Source of the DNA: Blastocladiella emersonii ATCC 22665
Lineage: Eukaryota > Blastocladiomycota > Blastocladiomycetes > Blastocladiales > Blastocladiaceae
Reading direction: 5' to 3'
NCBI GenBank assembly: GCA_025594325.1
Contig: JANHCV010000007.1
Location: forward strand, 1,860,001 to 1,924,000
Length of the DNA stretch: 64,000 nucleotides
Position numbers and translations under genes: made by a program. Below the pieces are notes generated by a model, which saw only the letters and a list, made by a program, of their open reading frames with translations, ran no database searches and had not been told where the DNA came from. The number at the start of each line of letters is the position of its first letter. Position 1 is the stretch's first letter. Below are positions 50,819 to 59,531 of the stretch, piece by piece.

Positions 50819-52333
50819 ATGTCAGACAAGCGGCCCATGGACCCGCCCGCCTACGACGACGGCTCGCCCGCCTCGTCAACCACGGCCCTCCTCCCGCCTT
50901 CCTCTCCCCACAGCGCCCCGCCGCCGCCGTGGTCGCCGTCCGATGAGGCCCGCCCGCTGCTCGTCGGCCCGCCGCCCGTCCCGGCCGCCGCCGCCGCCCA
51001 GCACCACCATCGCTACTACCCGCCAGCACACGATGCGGCGCCCGTCCCACCATCGTTCGTCGCCTCGGCCGTCCTCCGCCTCAAGCACGCCGTCACGCGC
51101 GTCCTCGTCTTCATGGGCAGCGCCATTGCCGTGTGCTGCGGGATTGCCTGCCTCACCGTGATCCTCGCTCTCGTCACCGCGGGGTCCATGTTCCGCGGCG
51201 GCGGCAGCAGCGGCTGGGCCGGCGACGATGGCGACTCGCACCACGTCGACGGCGTGGCGTGGTCGTGCGCCGCGCTCCAGCCCATCACCGCGTTTCGCGC
51301 TTCGTGGCGCATCGACGCCACGGCGGCTGAAATCGACAAGAGCGACGCGGTCGTCCGCGGCTTCGACCTCCAGGTCAAGGGCATCGCCGACGGCATGACC
51401 CGCTTCCGCGGCCTCGACCTCGACCTGCCCGACGGCGCCGTCGCCGACATTGCCCTGTCGGTCCACGTCTCGCACGCCGCCCTGCGCGACCTCGTCTTCG
51501 TTGACGCGAGCGCCCTCGACGACGGCACGTGGAAGCTCGTTGCGCAGACCCCCGAGCGCCGTGACGTGGCCGGCATCATCCGCTCCGGCCCAGTCTGCGT
51601 CGCCGCCTCGCTCAACGTCACCCTCGTCCCGCCGCCATCGTCGTCGCGCCACGGCGCCGTCCCCGCCCAGGCTGCTGCCGCGCCCTTCATCCACTCCATG
51701 GTCGTCCACACCGTGAACGGCGACCAGGTCCTCGAGCCCGCGACCGGCCGCGCCCCACGCGCCATCGGCGCCGTCGGCAACCTCACCCTCGCCACCACCA
51801 ACGGCGCCATCTCGCTCGCCGCCCCGCACCCGTGGACCGTGCCCGGCCGCCTCGACGTCGAGTCGACCAACGGCAAGGTCACCGTCGACGGCCCGCTCCG
51901 CGTGGGCGCGCGCGCCGCCGCCCAGACGTCCAACGGCGCCGTCTCCATGACCGCCGAGCCCATTTCCCCAGGATCCGTGCTCGGCGTCGCCACCACCAAC
52001 GGCCACGCACATCTCCGCATCCCCGGCGCGCGCCCCGGCACCGTCGCCCGCGCGTCCTCGACCAACGGCGACGCCGCGGTCACGCTCGTCCCCGCGCGCG
52101 ACCTCGACCTCATCGAGGCCAAGGCGTCCACCACCATGGGCTCCGCCAAGGTCATGTCCGCCGCCCAGGGATGGCCGCGCCGCACTACGCGTGGGTCCCG
52201 CTGGATCGGCGGCACCGCGCGCGATAACTTTGAGCGCCGGCTGCCCTCGAGTGATGGCGACTCGGCGCCCGCGCGGATCACCGTCGACACGACCCACGGC
52301 AGCGCGATCGCGTCGATTGCGGATGCCGTCTGA
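50819..52333 (+). CDS. Single-pass membrane protein with repetitive beta ectodomain
   Basis: The start at 50819 (MSDKRPMDPPAYDDGSP) has a GATAAATAC TATA-like box about 80 bp upstream; 504 residues. A Pro-rich cytoplasmic N-terminus (PPAY motif, a possible WW-domain ligand) precedes one transmembrane helix at about 98-122 (VLVFMGSAIAVCCGIACLTV). The extracellular part ends in repeats spaced about 22-25 residues apart with a TTNGA/STNGK/TSNGA/TTNGH signature, which predicts stacked beta-strands as in DUF4097-type adhesin-like domains. Proteins of this layout are common and uncharacterised in fungi. A type II topology and a surface role are inference. Confidence 0.75.
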   Translation: MSDKRPMDPPAYDDGSPASSTTALLPPSSPHSAPPPPWSPSDEARPLLVGPPPVPAAAAAQHHHRYYPPAHDAAPVPPSFVASAVLRLKHAVTRVLVFMGSAIAVCCGIACLTVILALVTAGSMFRGGGSSGWAGDDGDSHHVDGVAWSCAALQPITAFRASWRIDATAAEIDKSDAVVRGFDLQVKGIADGMTRFRGLDLDLPDGAVADIALSVHVSHAALRDLVFVDASALDDGTWKLVAQTPERRDVAGIIRSGPVCVAASLNVTLVPPPSSSRHGAVPAQAAAAPFIHSMVVHTVNGDQVLEPATGRAPRAIGAVGNLTLATTNGAISLAAPHPWTVPGRLDVESTNGKVTVDGPLRVGARAAAQTSNGAVSMTAEPISPGSVLGVATTNGHAHLRIPGARPGTVARASSTNGDAAVTLVPARDLDLIEAKASTTMGSAKVMSAAQGWPRRTTRGSRWIGGTARDNFERRLPSSDGDSAPARITVDTTHGSAIASIADAV

Positions 52334-52885
52334 GCTGATCGGATCGACCGTTGAGGCGAGGCGGCCCAAGGGCCGCGATGTTCATTGAAAGTCATTTTGT
52401 GTGTGCAGTACATCCACATTCCCGCTGTAACGAAAGTGTTTCCCGCGCGCGCGTACGAGCTCGATCGCGACTTGGGCACTGTGTCTCCCTACGCTCGTCC
52501 CTGCGCTCGCCGAGAGATCGCGGGCGGACTCGAATAGCTCACGCCTCCGCCAGCTTAAACGAATCCAGGAAACCATGAATCACGCTGGCCGACAGCAAGT
52601 CGCAGTTCGGATCGGCGGGCCAGCTCGAGATTCCGCGGCTCGGGTTCTTGGCGTCTGTCGCACCGGGTCTTGGACTGGGGCTGGCAACCAACGGGCTACG
52701 ATCACACTCGGCTTCCGCCACGACGACGGCCCACAACTCGGACTCGGGACTCGTGTTCCCGCCGCCGCTGTCGCCCTTGATGCGGCCGCCGCCAGTCAGA
52801 TGGATTACGAGGCCGGGCGACGCGCCGTCCGAATGATAGAGTCAAGCTGATCGGTTGAGCTGACTGCCGTGTGCTCGCGTCGTAG
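52334..52885. other. Intergenic region
   Basis: No supported gene. Small ORFs in both directions are Ala/Pro/Arg-rich. It ends in GTCGTAG directly before the homology to the GPCR-like family begins. Confidence 0.45.
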
Positions 52886-53744
52886 CTACGGCGAGGGCCT
52901 CAAGCTGTCGATTGCCGCGCTGACGTACCTCCGCGTCGTGCGCAACAGGCACCTCAAGCTCGGTCGATTCGAGTGGCGGCTTCACGCTGGCATCTCGGTC
53001 ACCATGGGATCCGTGATCTTGATCGGCCTCTGGCTGAACTCATTTGGCTTCTCGGGCTACTGGTACGTTCTCAAGATACTGTGGAGGACGGGTTCCGGGA
53101 CTATCGAGTACCCTTCACGCATAGGTCAATGACGACGCCAAGAACAGTCGGCAGGCTTGCCATGAACATCGGTGGCCGAAATCTTCGGGACCCTGTTCTC
53201 TTTCGTCTCTATCGTGCGCACCATCAACGCGCAGTCGAACGAGGTGATGCGCGCTACGACCGGGATCCAGGGCCTCATCAAGGCCACCGGCCGCGTCTCC
53301 ACGTTTGGCAACCGGAGCGCCGGAGCGAACAGCTCGACGAGCGGGACCAGCAGCGCGCTGGCGTCCAGCAGCGCGCTGAGCAACGGGCGCACGTTCTCGG
53401 TCCGAACATCGAGCTCAGCCCTCGTTTCGCCTCAACAGCTCGCCGTCGCGCAGTACTTGACCACGTCCATCTTTCTGAACCTCGTCCTGTACCTGCCCTT
53501 TCTTGCGGCGTGGACGGTTCACAACGTGTACTTGTTCCAAGGAACTGTCGAACCGGTTTCAGCGCTGTGGTGTTCTTTCGTCGTTAACTTGTGCGGAACC
53601 TCCAATTGCGGCGTGTTCCTGTACAACCGCATGCTGTGGAGGCGAGCAGCCGAGCAAAAGGCCGAGGAGAAAAACGAGCTTGTGGACGCGAGCCCAAGCT
53701 TTATCAAGGCGTTGACCACGCCGCGCCAGTTGAGGCCACAATAG
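52886..53744 (+). pseudogene. 5'-truncated GPCR-like paralogue
   Basis: Begins abruptly at the third helix equivalent (YGEGLKLSIAALTYLRVVRN) and has no counterpart of the first 115 residues of its neighbour. It keeps the intron position after SGYW (about 53062-53126, GTACGT to CATAG). Just after GRLAMNI the frame is broken by a deletion relative to the paralogue at 53969; protein-like sequence resumes as VAEIFGTLFSFVSIVRTINA and runs through helices 6 and 7 (CGTSNCGVFLYNRMLWRR) to a stop. Missing exon and frame break make it a pseudogene. Confidence 0.75.
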
Positions 53745-53803
53745 ATATTCATTACAGTAGAACTATGCGTGTGACCCGAAAAAAACGAGGCGAACGCGTT
53801 GCG

Positions 53804-53831
53804 GTGCGAGACGCGCCGGGATATCACGTGA
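53804..53831 (+). promoter_or_regulatory. MCB-like/E-box module upstream of the GPCR-like gene
   Basis: GTGCGAGACGCGCCGGG then ATATCACGTGA, 138 to 165 bp upstream of the ATG, in the same sense as in the array genes. Confidence 0.5.
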
Positions 53832-53968
53832 GGTGAGACATCTTTGTTTCGGCCGCGAGACGCGCCTCGCGATCGGGCCCGGCATTTGTGCTTCGGCTGC
53901 TCCTGTTCCGCTTCGAGCACTAATGGAACTTAGGATCGATGATGCTGATCACATGAAGACTACCCGCA

Positions 53969-55227
53969 ATGTTTGAAAGCTTCCCCGTCTTACAGCTGCT
54001 GCCCGAGATGTCCAACTCGATGGGTGGCGGCCAGGACGCGCTGACTTTTCACATCGTGCGAAGTGCCGCAATCTTTTTCTACACAATATCCGCCATTGGA
54101 TCCTTTTACGTTATCCTGTCGGTGCTTTGGTCCGGGAACAAGTTCTCGCTTGCCAATCTTGAGCGAGCCGACCTCGCAGACCGCTTTGGGACCTACATCG
54201 CGATCAGCGACCTTTTTCGATCACTCGTTCGCTCGGGCGATGACTTCTACGCGTTCTCTACCCGCCGCATACCGCCGGACCAGGTCGCTGCCGCCCTGGG
54301 CGCACCGTTCTTGTTCTGTATCTGCTACGGCGAGTGCTTGAAGTTCTCGGTGGCCGCGTTCACGTACATCCGCGTCGTGAAGAACCGGCAGCTCAAGCTC
54401 GGGCGCTTCGAGTGGTTGATGCACGCTGTGATCACGGGCATGTTGGGGTTCGTCATGGTCGTCGGAGTCTGGTTTCAGTCATTTGGCTTCGCTGGATACT
54501 GGTACGACGGGGACCAAGCATTCAAGTTTGATCGCTAACGTCAAAGCTCTGGTTCCGTAGGTCAATGACAACTCCGAGGACGGTCGGAGGGCTTGCCATG
54601 AACATATTCACGGTGCTCTTCACAATCTCCGAGTTCATTGGGATGACCTTCTTCTACTCCCGCATCGTACGGATCATGAACGCGCAGTCCGAGGAGGTTA
54701 ATCGGGCGACTTCGGGCATGCATTCGCTAATTCGGACTTCTGTCCGGCTTTCGTCCTTCGGCAAACGCAGCCCGGTGGCCACCATGGCCGGGAGCGGGAC
54801 TGTCGGAGTCCAAACTCTCAGCAGCACGGCCAGCGCTTCGCAGGATAGCCGACTCAACCTCTCGCTCCGCCAGTCCAGCTCGGTACTCATCAGCCCCCAG
54901 CAGCTTGCCGTGACGCGCTATCTCGTCTCGTCCATCTACCTAAACTTGATTCTCTATGTCCCATTCATCGTTGGCTGGACCGCTCACAACGTGTTCCTTC
55001 TCGCTTCGCCGTCGGTGGTTGAACCGTTCTCCGCGCTGGTCTCGACGATCTTCGTCAATATTTGTGGCGCGTCGAACTGCGGCGTATTCCTCTACAATCG
55101 GATGCTCCGACGGCGCGCGGCCGACGAGCTGGCGCGGAGCAAAACTGCGCTCGTTAGTGCCAGTCTCAGCTTTATCGCGTCTCCGGTAAGTAATCCGGTA
55201 AGCAAAGCCCCTGTGGCTCGACAGTAA
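53969..55227 (+). CDS. GPCR-like seven-helix protein, 3' end at a transposon
   Basis: Exon 1 (53969-54501) and exon 2 (54561-55227), with a 59-nt intron (GTACGA, GCTAAC branch, CGTAG), give 399 residues. Seven helices are visible: about 30-54, 84-104, 112-133, 150-175, 190-212, 296-325 and 335-360. Loop 5-6 is long and Ser-rich, and a basic YNRMLRRR follows helix 7, as in GPCRs with cytoplasmic C-termini. It has paralogues at 52886 (decayed) and 59532. No known ligand class is recognisable. The last codons (ARQ) and the TAA stop lie inside the Merlin terminal repeat that starts at 55215, so the original C-terminus has been replaced or truncated. Confidence 0.8.
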
Positions 55228-55305
55228 ACGGTCCCCACCAGCGATGACGTCACTCCCGAACGCGTCGAAACGCGTCAAAAAAATCCACCCCGCTTAGTGA
55301 ACTAA
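55215..55305 (+). repeat. Merlin left inverted repeat, outer part
   Basis: Matches 59231-59320 in reverse complement. The Harbinger copy is inserted immediately after the TAA at 55303-55305; the inner part continues at 57754-57792. Confidence 0.9.
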
Positions 55306-55522
55306 GGGCCCGTTTGGTTCAGATCAGGTGGAGCAGCTGAAAAAGTTGCCACGTTTCACCTCACCCCCGTTCATCTCAGCGGCCGTGCGAACCAAACGCC
55401 CCGCTGGATGAACGCCCCTCCCCCTCCCCGCAATAAAATCTTTCCCACCTCTTTGCAGCCGCACTTATTGCAACGAATCAACACCTAACCTCACGCATCG
55501 TGTTCTCGAGCCCTCAAACAAC

Positions 55523-56838
55523 ATGGGCAAGGGATACAACCGCAAGCTGCGCGGCCTCATGCTCGCGGCCGCCCTCGCTCTCCTGCGACGTCTCGCTGCG
55601 CGCAACGAGCGCCGCTCGTGGGAGCCTATCCGCACGTCCACGCTTTCTGGCGAGTCGTGGGTTCAAGAGCTGCTGACGTGCAACAGCGAAACGCGTTTTT
55701 CGGAAATCGCCCGTATGCCCCGCGAGACCTTCAAGGCCATCTGCCGCCCGTTCCGCGACCGTGGCCTTCTCGCCGACGGCCGCGAGCTGTCCGTCGAGGC
55801 GCTTCATGGTTTTTCTTGTCATGGCCGGCGAGGGCAGCACCAACCGCAACCTCAGGGAGCGGTTCCAAATCTCTGGCGAGACCGCGTCCAGGGTTCTGAA
55901 GCAGGTGCTCGACGCTCTGTACCGCCTGATGCCCGAGTTCATTGTCCAGCCGTCCGATTCTACGCCCGTGCATGAGCGCATCGCCCACGACCCGAAATAC
56001 GCTCCGTTCCAGAACGCGGTCGGCGCGCTTGACGGAACGCACATCCCGTTTGTTGTGCCCGCCAAGCTTCACGACTCGTTCCGAAACCGCAAGGGGACCA
56101 TCTCCTCAAATGTCCTCGCTGCCTGCGACTTTGACTTGAACTTCACCTACGTTCTCGCAGGGTGGGAGGGCAAGGCGCACGACTCGCGCGTGCTCTCGGA
56201 CGCCTTCGCCCGTGGGTTCAAGATCCCCGCCGGCCGCTTCTACCTCGCCGACGGCGGCTACGCAAACCGCACGTCCATCATCGTGCCCTTCCGCGGTACC
56301 CGCTATCATCTTCGCGAGTTTGCCCGCGGCAAGGATGGGTACGTTCTCACTGCCATGACCATCACGTTGGGGCCATCTCATCCGCTTCATCAACGTACGT
56401 AGAGTTAAGAACCGCGAGGAGCTTTTCAATCTGCGTCACGCGTCGCTCCGCAACTCTGTTGAGCGTATCTTTGGCGTGCTCAAGAAGCGGTTCCGCGTCC
56501 TCTCGATTGGCGCGGCCTACCCAATCAAGACTCAAGTCAAGCTTGTGTACGCGCTCTGCACGCTGCACAACATGATCAACAAGTGGAACCAAGGCGGCGA
56601 CGCCTTCTTTCGCGACGCCGAGACGGAGCTCCGGCGCGCGCGGGACGCGGCGCGTGAGGCGCGTGTGTGTGGGCGCGAGCCCCTGAACGACGAGAACGAG
56701 GAGGACGACGAGGCCGCTGTCCTCGAGGCCTCGCTGGAAGGAGCTCGTCAGCGCGGTATCTCGCTTCGGAACCGCATCGCAAATGTTCTTTGGACCGAGT
56801 ACAGGCGCGTCATGGCCGCTCGTGGGACCCATCTTTGA
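55523..56838 (+). CDS. Harbinger DDE transposase, copy 2
   Basis: Same structure as the gene at 2108-3423: frame break near 55805, intron at 56339-56402, DDE residues in GALDGTHIP, LADGGYAN and NSVERIFG. The encoded proteins appear identical in the ORF blocks compared. The frame break is shared, so it predates the last transposition. Confidence 0.85.
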
Positions 56839-56959
56839 AGGCGCGAAATAATTGTTGTACCCGCATGCATGCTGTAATATACTGATTTGTCAAGTACTAT
56901 AATGTTATATAAGCGATTCTAGATGATTTGACGCGTCGCTGAGGTCAGAACGCATCGGT

Positions 56960-56995
56960 GGAGACGCGTCGATCAATCACGTGACGTGTGAGACA
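56960..56995 (+). promoter_or_regulatory. MCB-like/E-box module inside Harbinger copy 2
   Basis: Same sequence and place as 3545-3580 in copy 1. Confidence 0.4.
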
Positions 56996-57151
56996 CTTTG
57001 CGAACCACGCGTTTCTCAACGAGTCGCGTCATTTTCGAGCCAAGGGTAACGATTGAAGATACGATGGACACAAAGCCAGATGTATTGGACACAAATGGGC
57101 GAGAACAAGGCCAGGAAGCAACGCGAGGGGAGGGGGACATGTGCGAGTGAG

Positions 57152-57616
57152 CTACTGAATGAAAATCTCGAGGATGCGCTTGCGCTTCGATTCGGACACG
57201 GCCATGACGCGAAGCGCTTGATCCTCGGTCAGGCGGGTGGCGACGTCGATCTGGTACTCTTCATTGTCGTTGTACGCGTCCTGGACCCATTCAAGTGCGG
57301 CGGTCAGGACGGGCTTGGAGTCGGCGGTCGCGACGCTCTGGAACACCTCCTTGATGCCCATGAGGAATTCCGAGTCCGAGAGGCGACGCGAGCTGCTGTC
57401 CGAAGTGCGGCTGCGCTTGCTGGCGGGGGCCGCGTCGTCTTGACCATCGACACCTTCCACGTCACCAGACTCCTTGCCGTCCTGCTCGAGGTGCGAGTAC
57501 TCGCCGGTGGTGGTCGAGCCGCCCCACGAAGGAAAACAGCGTTTATATAGGCCGGGAAGCACAGCCTGAAGGTTTCGGGGGCGAGCAGACGGGCAATTCA
57601 GCGACGAGGGTTCCAT
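57152..57616 (-). CDS. Harbinger second ORF, copy 2
   Basis: 154 residues, identical to the 3737-4201 product: Ser/basic patch and acidic helical C-terminus, no visible Myb domain. Likely accessory protein of the element, inferred from position. Confidence 0.6.
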   Translation of the reverse strand: MEPSSLNCPSARPRNLQAVLPGLYKRCFPSWGGSTTTGEYSHLEQDGKESGDVEGVDGQDDAAPASKRSRTSDSSSRRLSDSEFLMGIKEVFQSVATADSKPVLTAALEWVQDAYNDNEEYQIDVATRLTEDQALRVMAVSESKRKRILEIFIQ

Positions 57617-57828
57617 TCAGCTCATCCGGGGGTCGACCCAAACGCCGCGATGAACGCGACGGGGTGAAAATGCCACGTTTCAGCTGGGTGAACACCGGAC
57701 CGTGTAAAATCGATTGATCCACCTGATTCACCCCGGAACCAAACGGGCCCTAAATTGAAGTCCCGCGTTCCCACCACCGCCAAACAATTAATCTGGCTTT
57801 CCTGAGGGACCCAGACCCTCTTAACTCC

Positions 57829-59110
57829 ATGCAACGTGCTCAATTCCGCGATCTGCCGCCAGAGGTGCAGGAGCGCTTGCGCGAAATTTATGCGGCTCGC
57901 AGGGCGGCCCGTCTTGAGCATGACCGTGGCGAGAAGGCGTTCGTCCGCGAGCGCCTCAAGACCGCCGTGGCCACCAACCGCATCATGACGCTCAAGACGC
58001 TCTTCCAGCGGACCTCTTCGCGAACCGCGGCCGTGGACCTTGCGCATGAAGTTGGCCTATTGCACATGAATCCCGCTCACGCTCCTCTCTGCCACAAGTG
58101 CCAGCAGCCCATGGAGCTTCAGACCGACAACCGTGAGCGCGGTCACGGCCGTAAATGGCGGTGTAACCGCAGGCTTGGCTGTGTCAAGTGCTCCGCGGAG
58201 CGCTCTATCATGAACGGCACATGGATGGAGCGGTTCCAGCTCACCATGGCCTCGATGCTGCTGATCATCTTCTACTGGGCCGCCAAAATCCCGGTCTCGA
58301 CGGCCGCGCACCCACAGTGGTCAGATGTCAGCGAGAAGACCATCGGAAAGCTGTATATGAAGCTGCGCGAGGTCTGCTTCCACCTGTACGCGGCGCAGGA
58401 GCCACTCGGCGGTCCTGGCCGCGAGGTTGAGCTCGACGAAGCACATTTTGGCCATCCCAAGAACCAGGTCGGCAGCCGCCAAGGTCGCTCAGACATCTGG
58501 GTGTTTGGCGGCATCCAGCGGCAGCTCGATCATGGTGACCCGCCGCGTTTCTTTGCGTTTATTGTGGGCGACCGGAAGCGTGCAACGCTTCTTCCTATCA
58601 TCAAGGCCATGGTCGCGCCGGGTACCACCATCCACACGGACCGCTGGCGCGCGTACGACACGCTCGGCGAGCACGGCTACACCCACGTTTCCGTGAACCA
58701 CAGCGAACTTTGTCGATCCCGAGTCAGGCTCCTGTACGAACAAGGTCGAGGCCCGCTGGCGCACGCTCAAGCACCACGCGCTTCCGCGCGGCTGCACGCG
58801 CAAGAAGTACAAGCACTACTACTTTGCCGAGCACTGGTTCCGACTGCAGCACCGCGGCGAGGACACTTTCTACGCCATCTGCAACGCGATCCGCGACCTT
58901 TGGGCGAACGGGCGTCCCGCTGATCCAGTCTTCCCCTTCCCGTTTGACGTTGCAGACGGAGTTCCAGGAAACCCCGACCTCGCTGACGTCTCGCTCTCGG
59001 ACGACGAGGACGAGGACCCGCTGCGGGCGCAAGATCGCGAGCTCTCGTACGACAGCGAGCCCGAGGCTGGTACAATCGAGATTGACAGCGATGAGGAATA
59101 CCTGCCGTGA
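57829..59110 (+). pseudogene. Merlin DDE transposase, frameshifted
   Basis: An N-terminal helical segment is followed by a zinc ribbon (CHKCQQPMEL, then CNRRLGCVKC), then the IS1595-type catalytic core. The first Asp is in VELDEAHFGHPK, the second in IHTDRWRAYDTLGEHGYTH, followed by the family hallmark VNHS. At 58705-58708 the frame breaks: four bases separate VNHS from FVDPESG in the next frame, where NKVEARWRTLKHHALPRG supplies the last acidic residue. The second frame runs through HYYFAEHWFRLQHRG and an acidic tail to the TGA at 59108-59110. All catalytic parts are otherwise present, so inactivation looks recent. Confidence 0.85.
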
Positions 59111-59189
59111 GTCTCTAGTTTGTCTATATTTATTGTTTAATATCTGCTCTCTATTGATCCGCCTTTCTTATTGATCTCTTTTGCCGTTC

Positions 59190-59320
59190 ATTAATTGTTT
59201 GGCGGTGGTGGGAACGCGGGACTTCAATTTAGTTCACTAAGCGGGGTGGATTTTTTTTGACGCGTTTCGACGCGTTCGGGAGTGACGTCATCGCTGGTGG
59301 GGACCGTTTACTGTCGAGCC
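59190..59320 (-). repeat. Merlin right inverted repeat, uninterrupted
   Basis: 131 bp. Reverse complement of the left repeat except for one extra A/T in a homopolymer and the absence of the Harbinger insertion. Confidence 0.92.
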
Positions 59321-59403
59321 GCGCCGGTAACTCCTCAATAGACTGTGATTCGATCTCAGCAAAGTGATTGAGGGGTTGACGGACCTGCGCTGCCGCGACC
59401 GTG

Positions 59404-59445
59404 GACGCGTTTTGATATCACGTGATGTGAGACACGCGTGCGAGA
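59404..59445 (+). promoter_or_regulatory. MCB-like/E-box module upstream of the third GPCR-like gene
   Basis: GGACGCGTTTTG then ATATCACGTGATGTGAGACACGC and a further GCGAGAC, 85 to 130 bp upstream of the ATG. Confidence 0.45.
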
Positions 59446-59531
59446 CATGACCGCGAGCAGCCAATTTCGGGCGGTGCTCGCTCCCACTCTCCGTTGAAGG
59501 GGCACAACATGTAGCATTGTTTAAAGAAACC

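Larger units (their letters stand above)
55306..57750 (+). mobile_element. PIF/Harbinger DNA transposon, copy 2, nested
   Basis: 2445 bp, nearly identical to 1891-4335, same 15-bp inverted ends. It is flanked by TAA on both sides (55303-55305, 57751-57753). The intact right Merlin repeat has a single TAA at the same place, so the 3-bp duplication and the precise element ends are directly confirmed. Confidence 0.95.
55215..59320 (+). mobile_element. Merlin (IS1595-type) DNA transposon, interrupted by Harbinger copy 2
   Basis: Terminal inverted repeats of 131 bp (59190-59320) and 130 bp (55215-55305 plus 57754-57792) begin GGCTCGACAGTAAACGG and differ by one A in an A-run. Without the nested element the transposon is 1658 bp. 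Flanks of 8 bp (GCCCCTGT and GCGCCGGT) match at 6 of 8 positions, compatible with a decayed 8-bp duplication typical of Merlin, but not proof. It carries one DDE transposase gene, now frameshifted. Merlin elements are uncommon in fungi. Confidence 0.85.

Noticed and set aside
59340-59365. Possible tRNA T-loop (GATTCGATCTC)
   Set aside because: No acceptor stem or anticodon arm can be folded around it.
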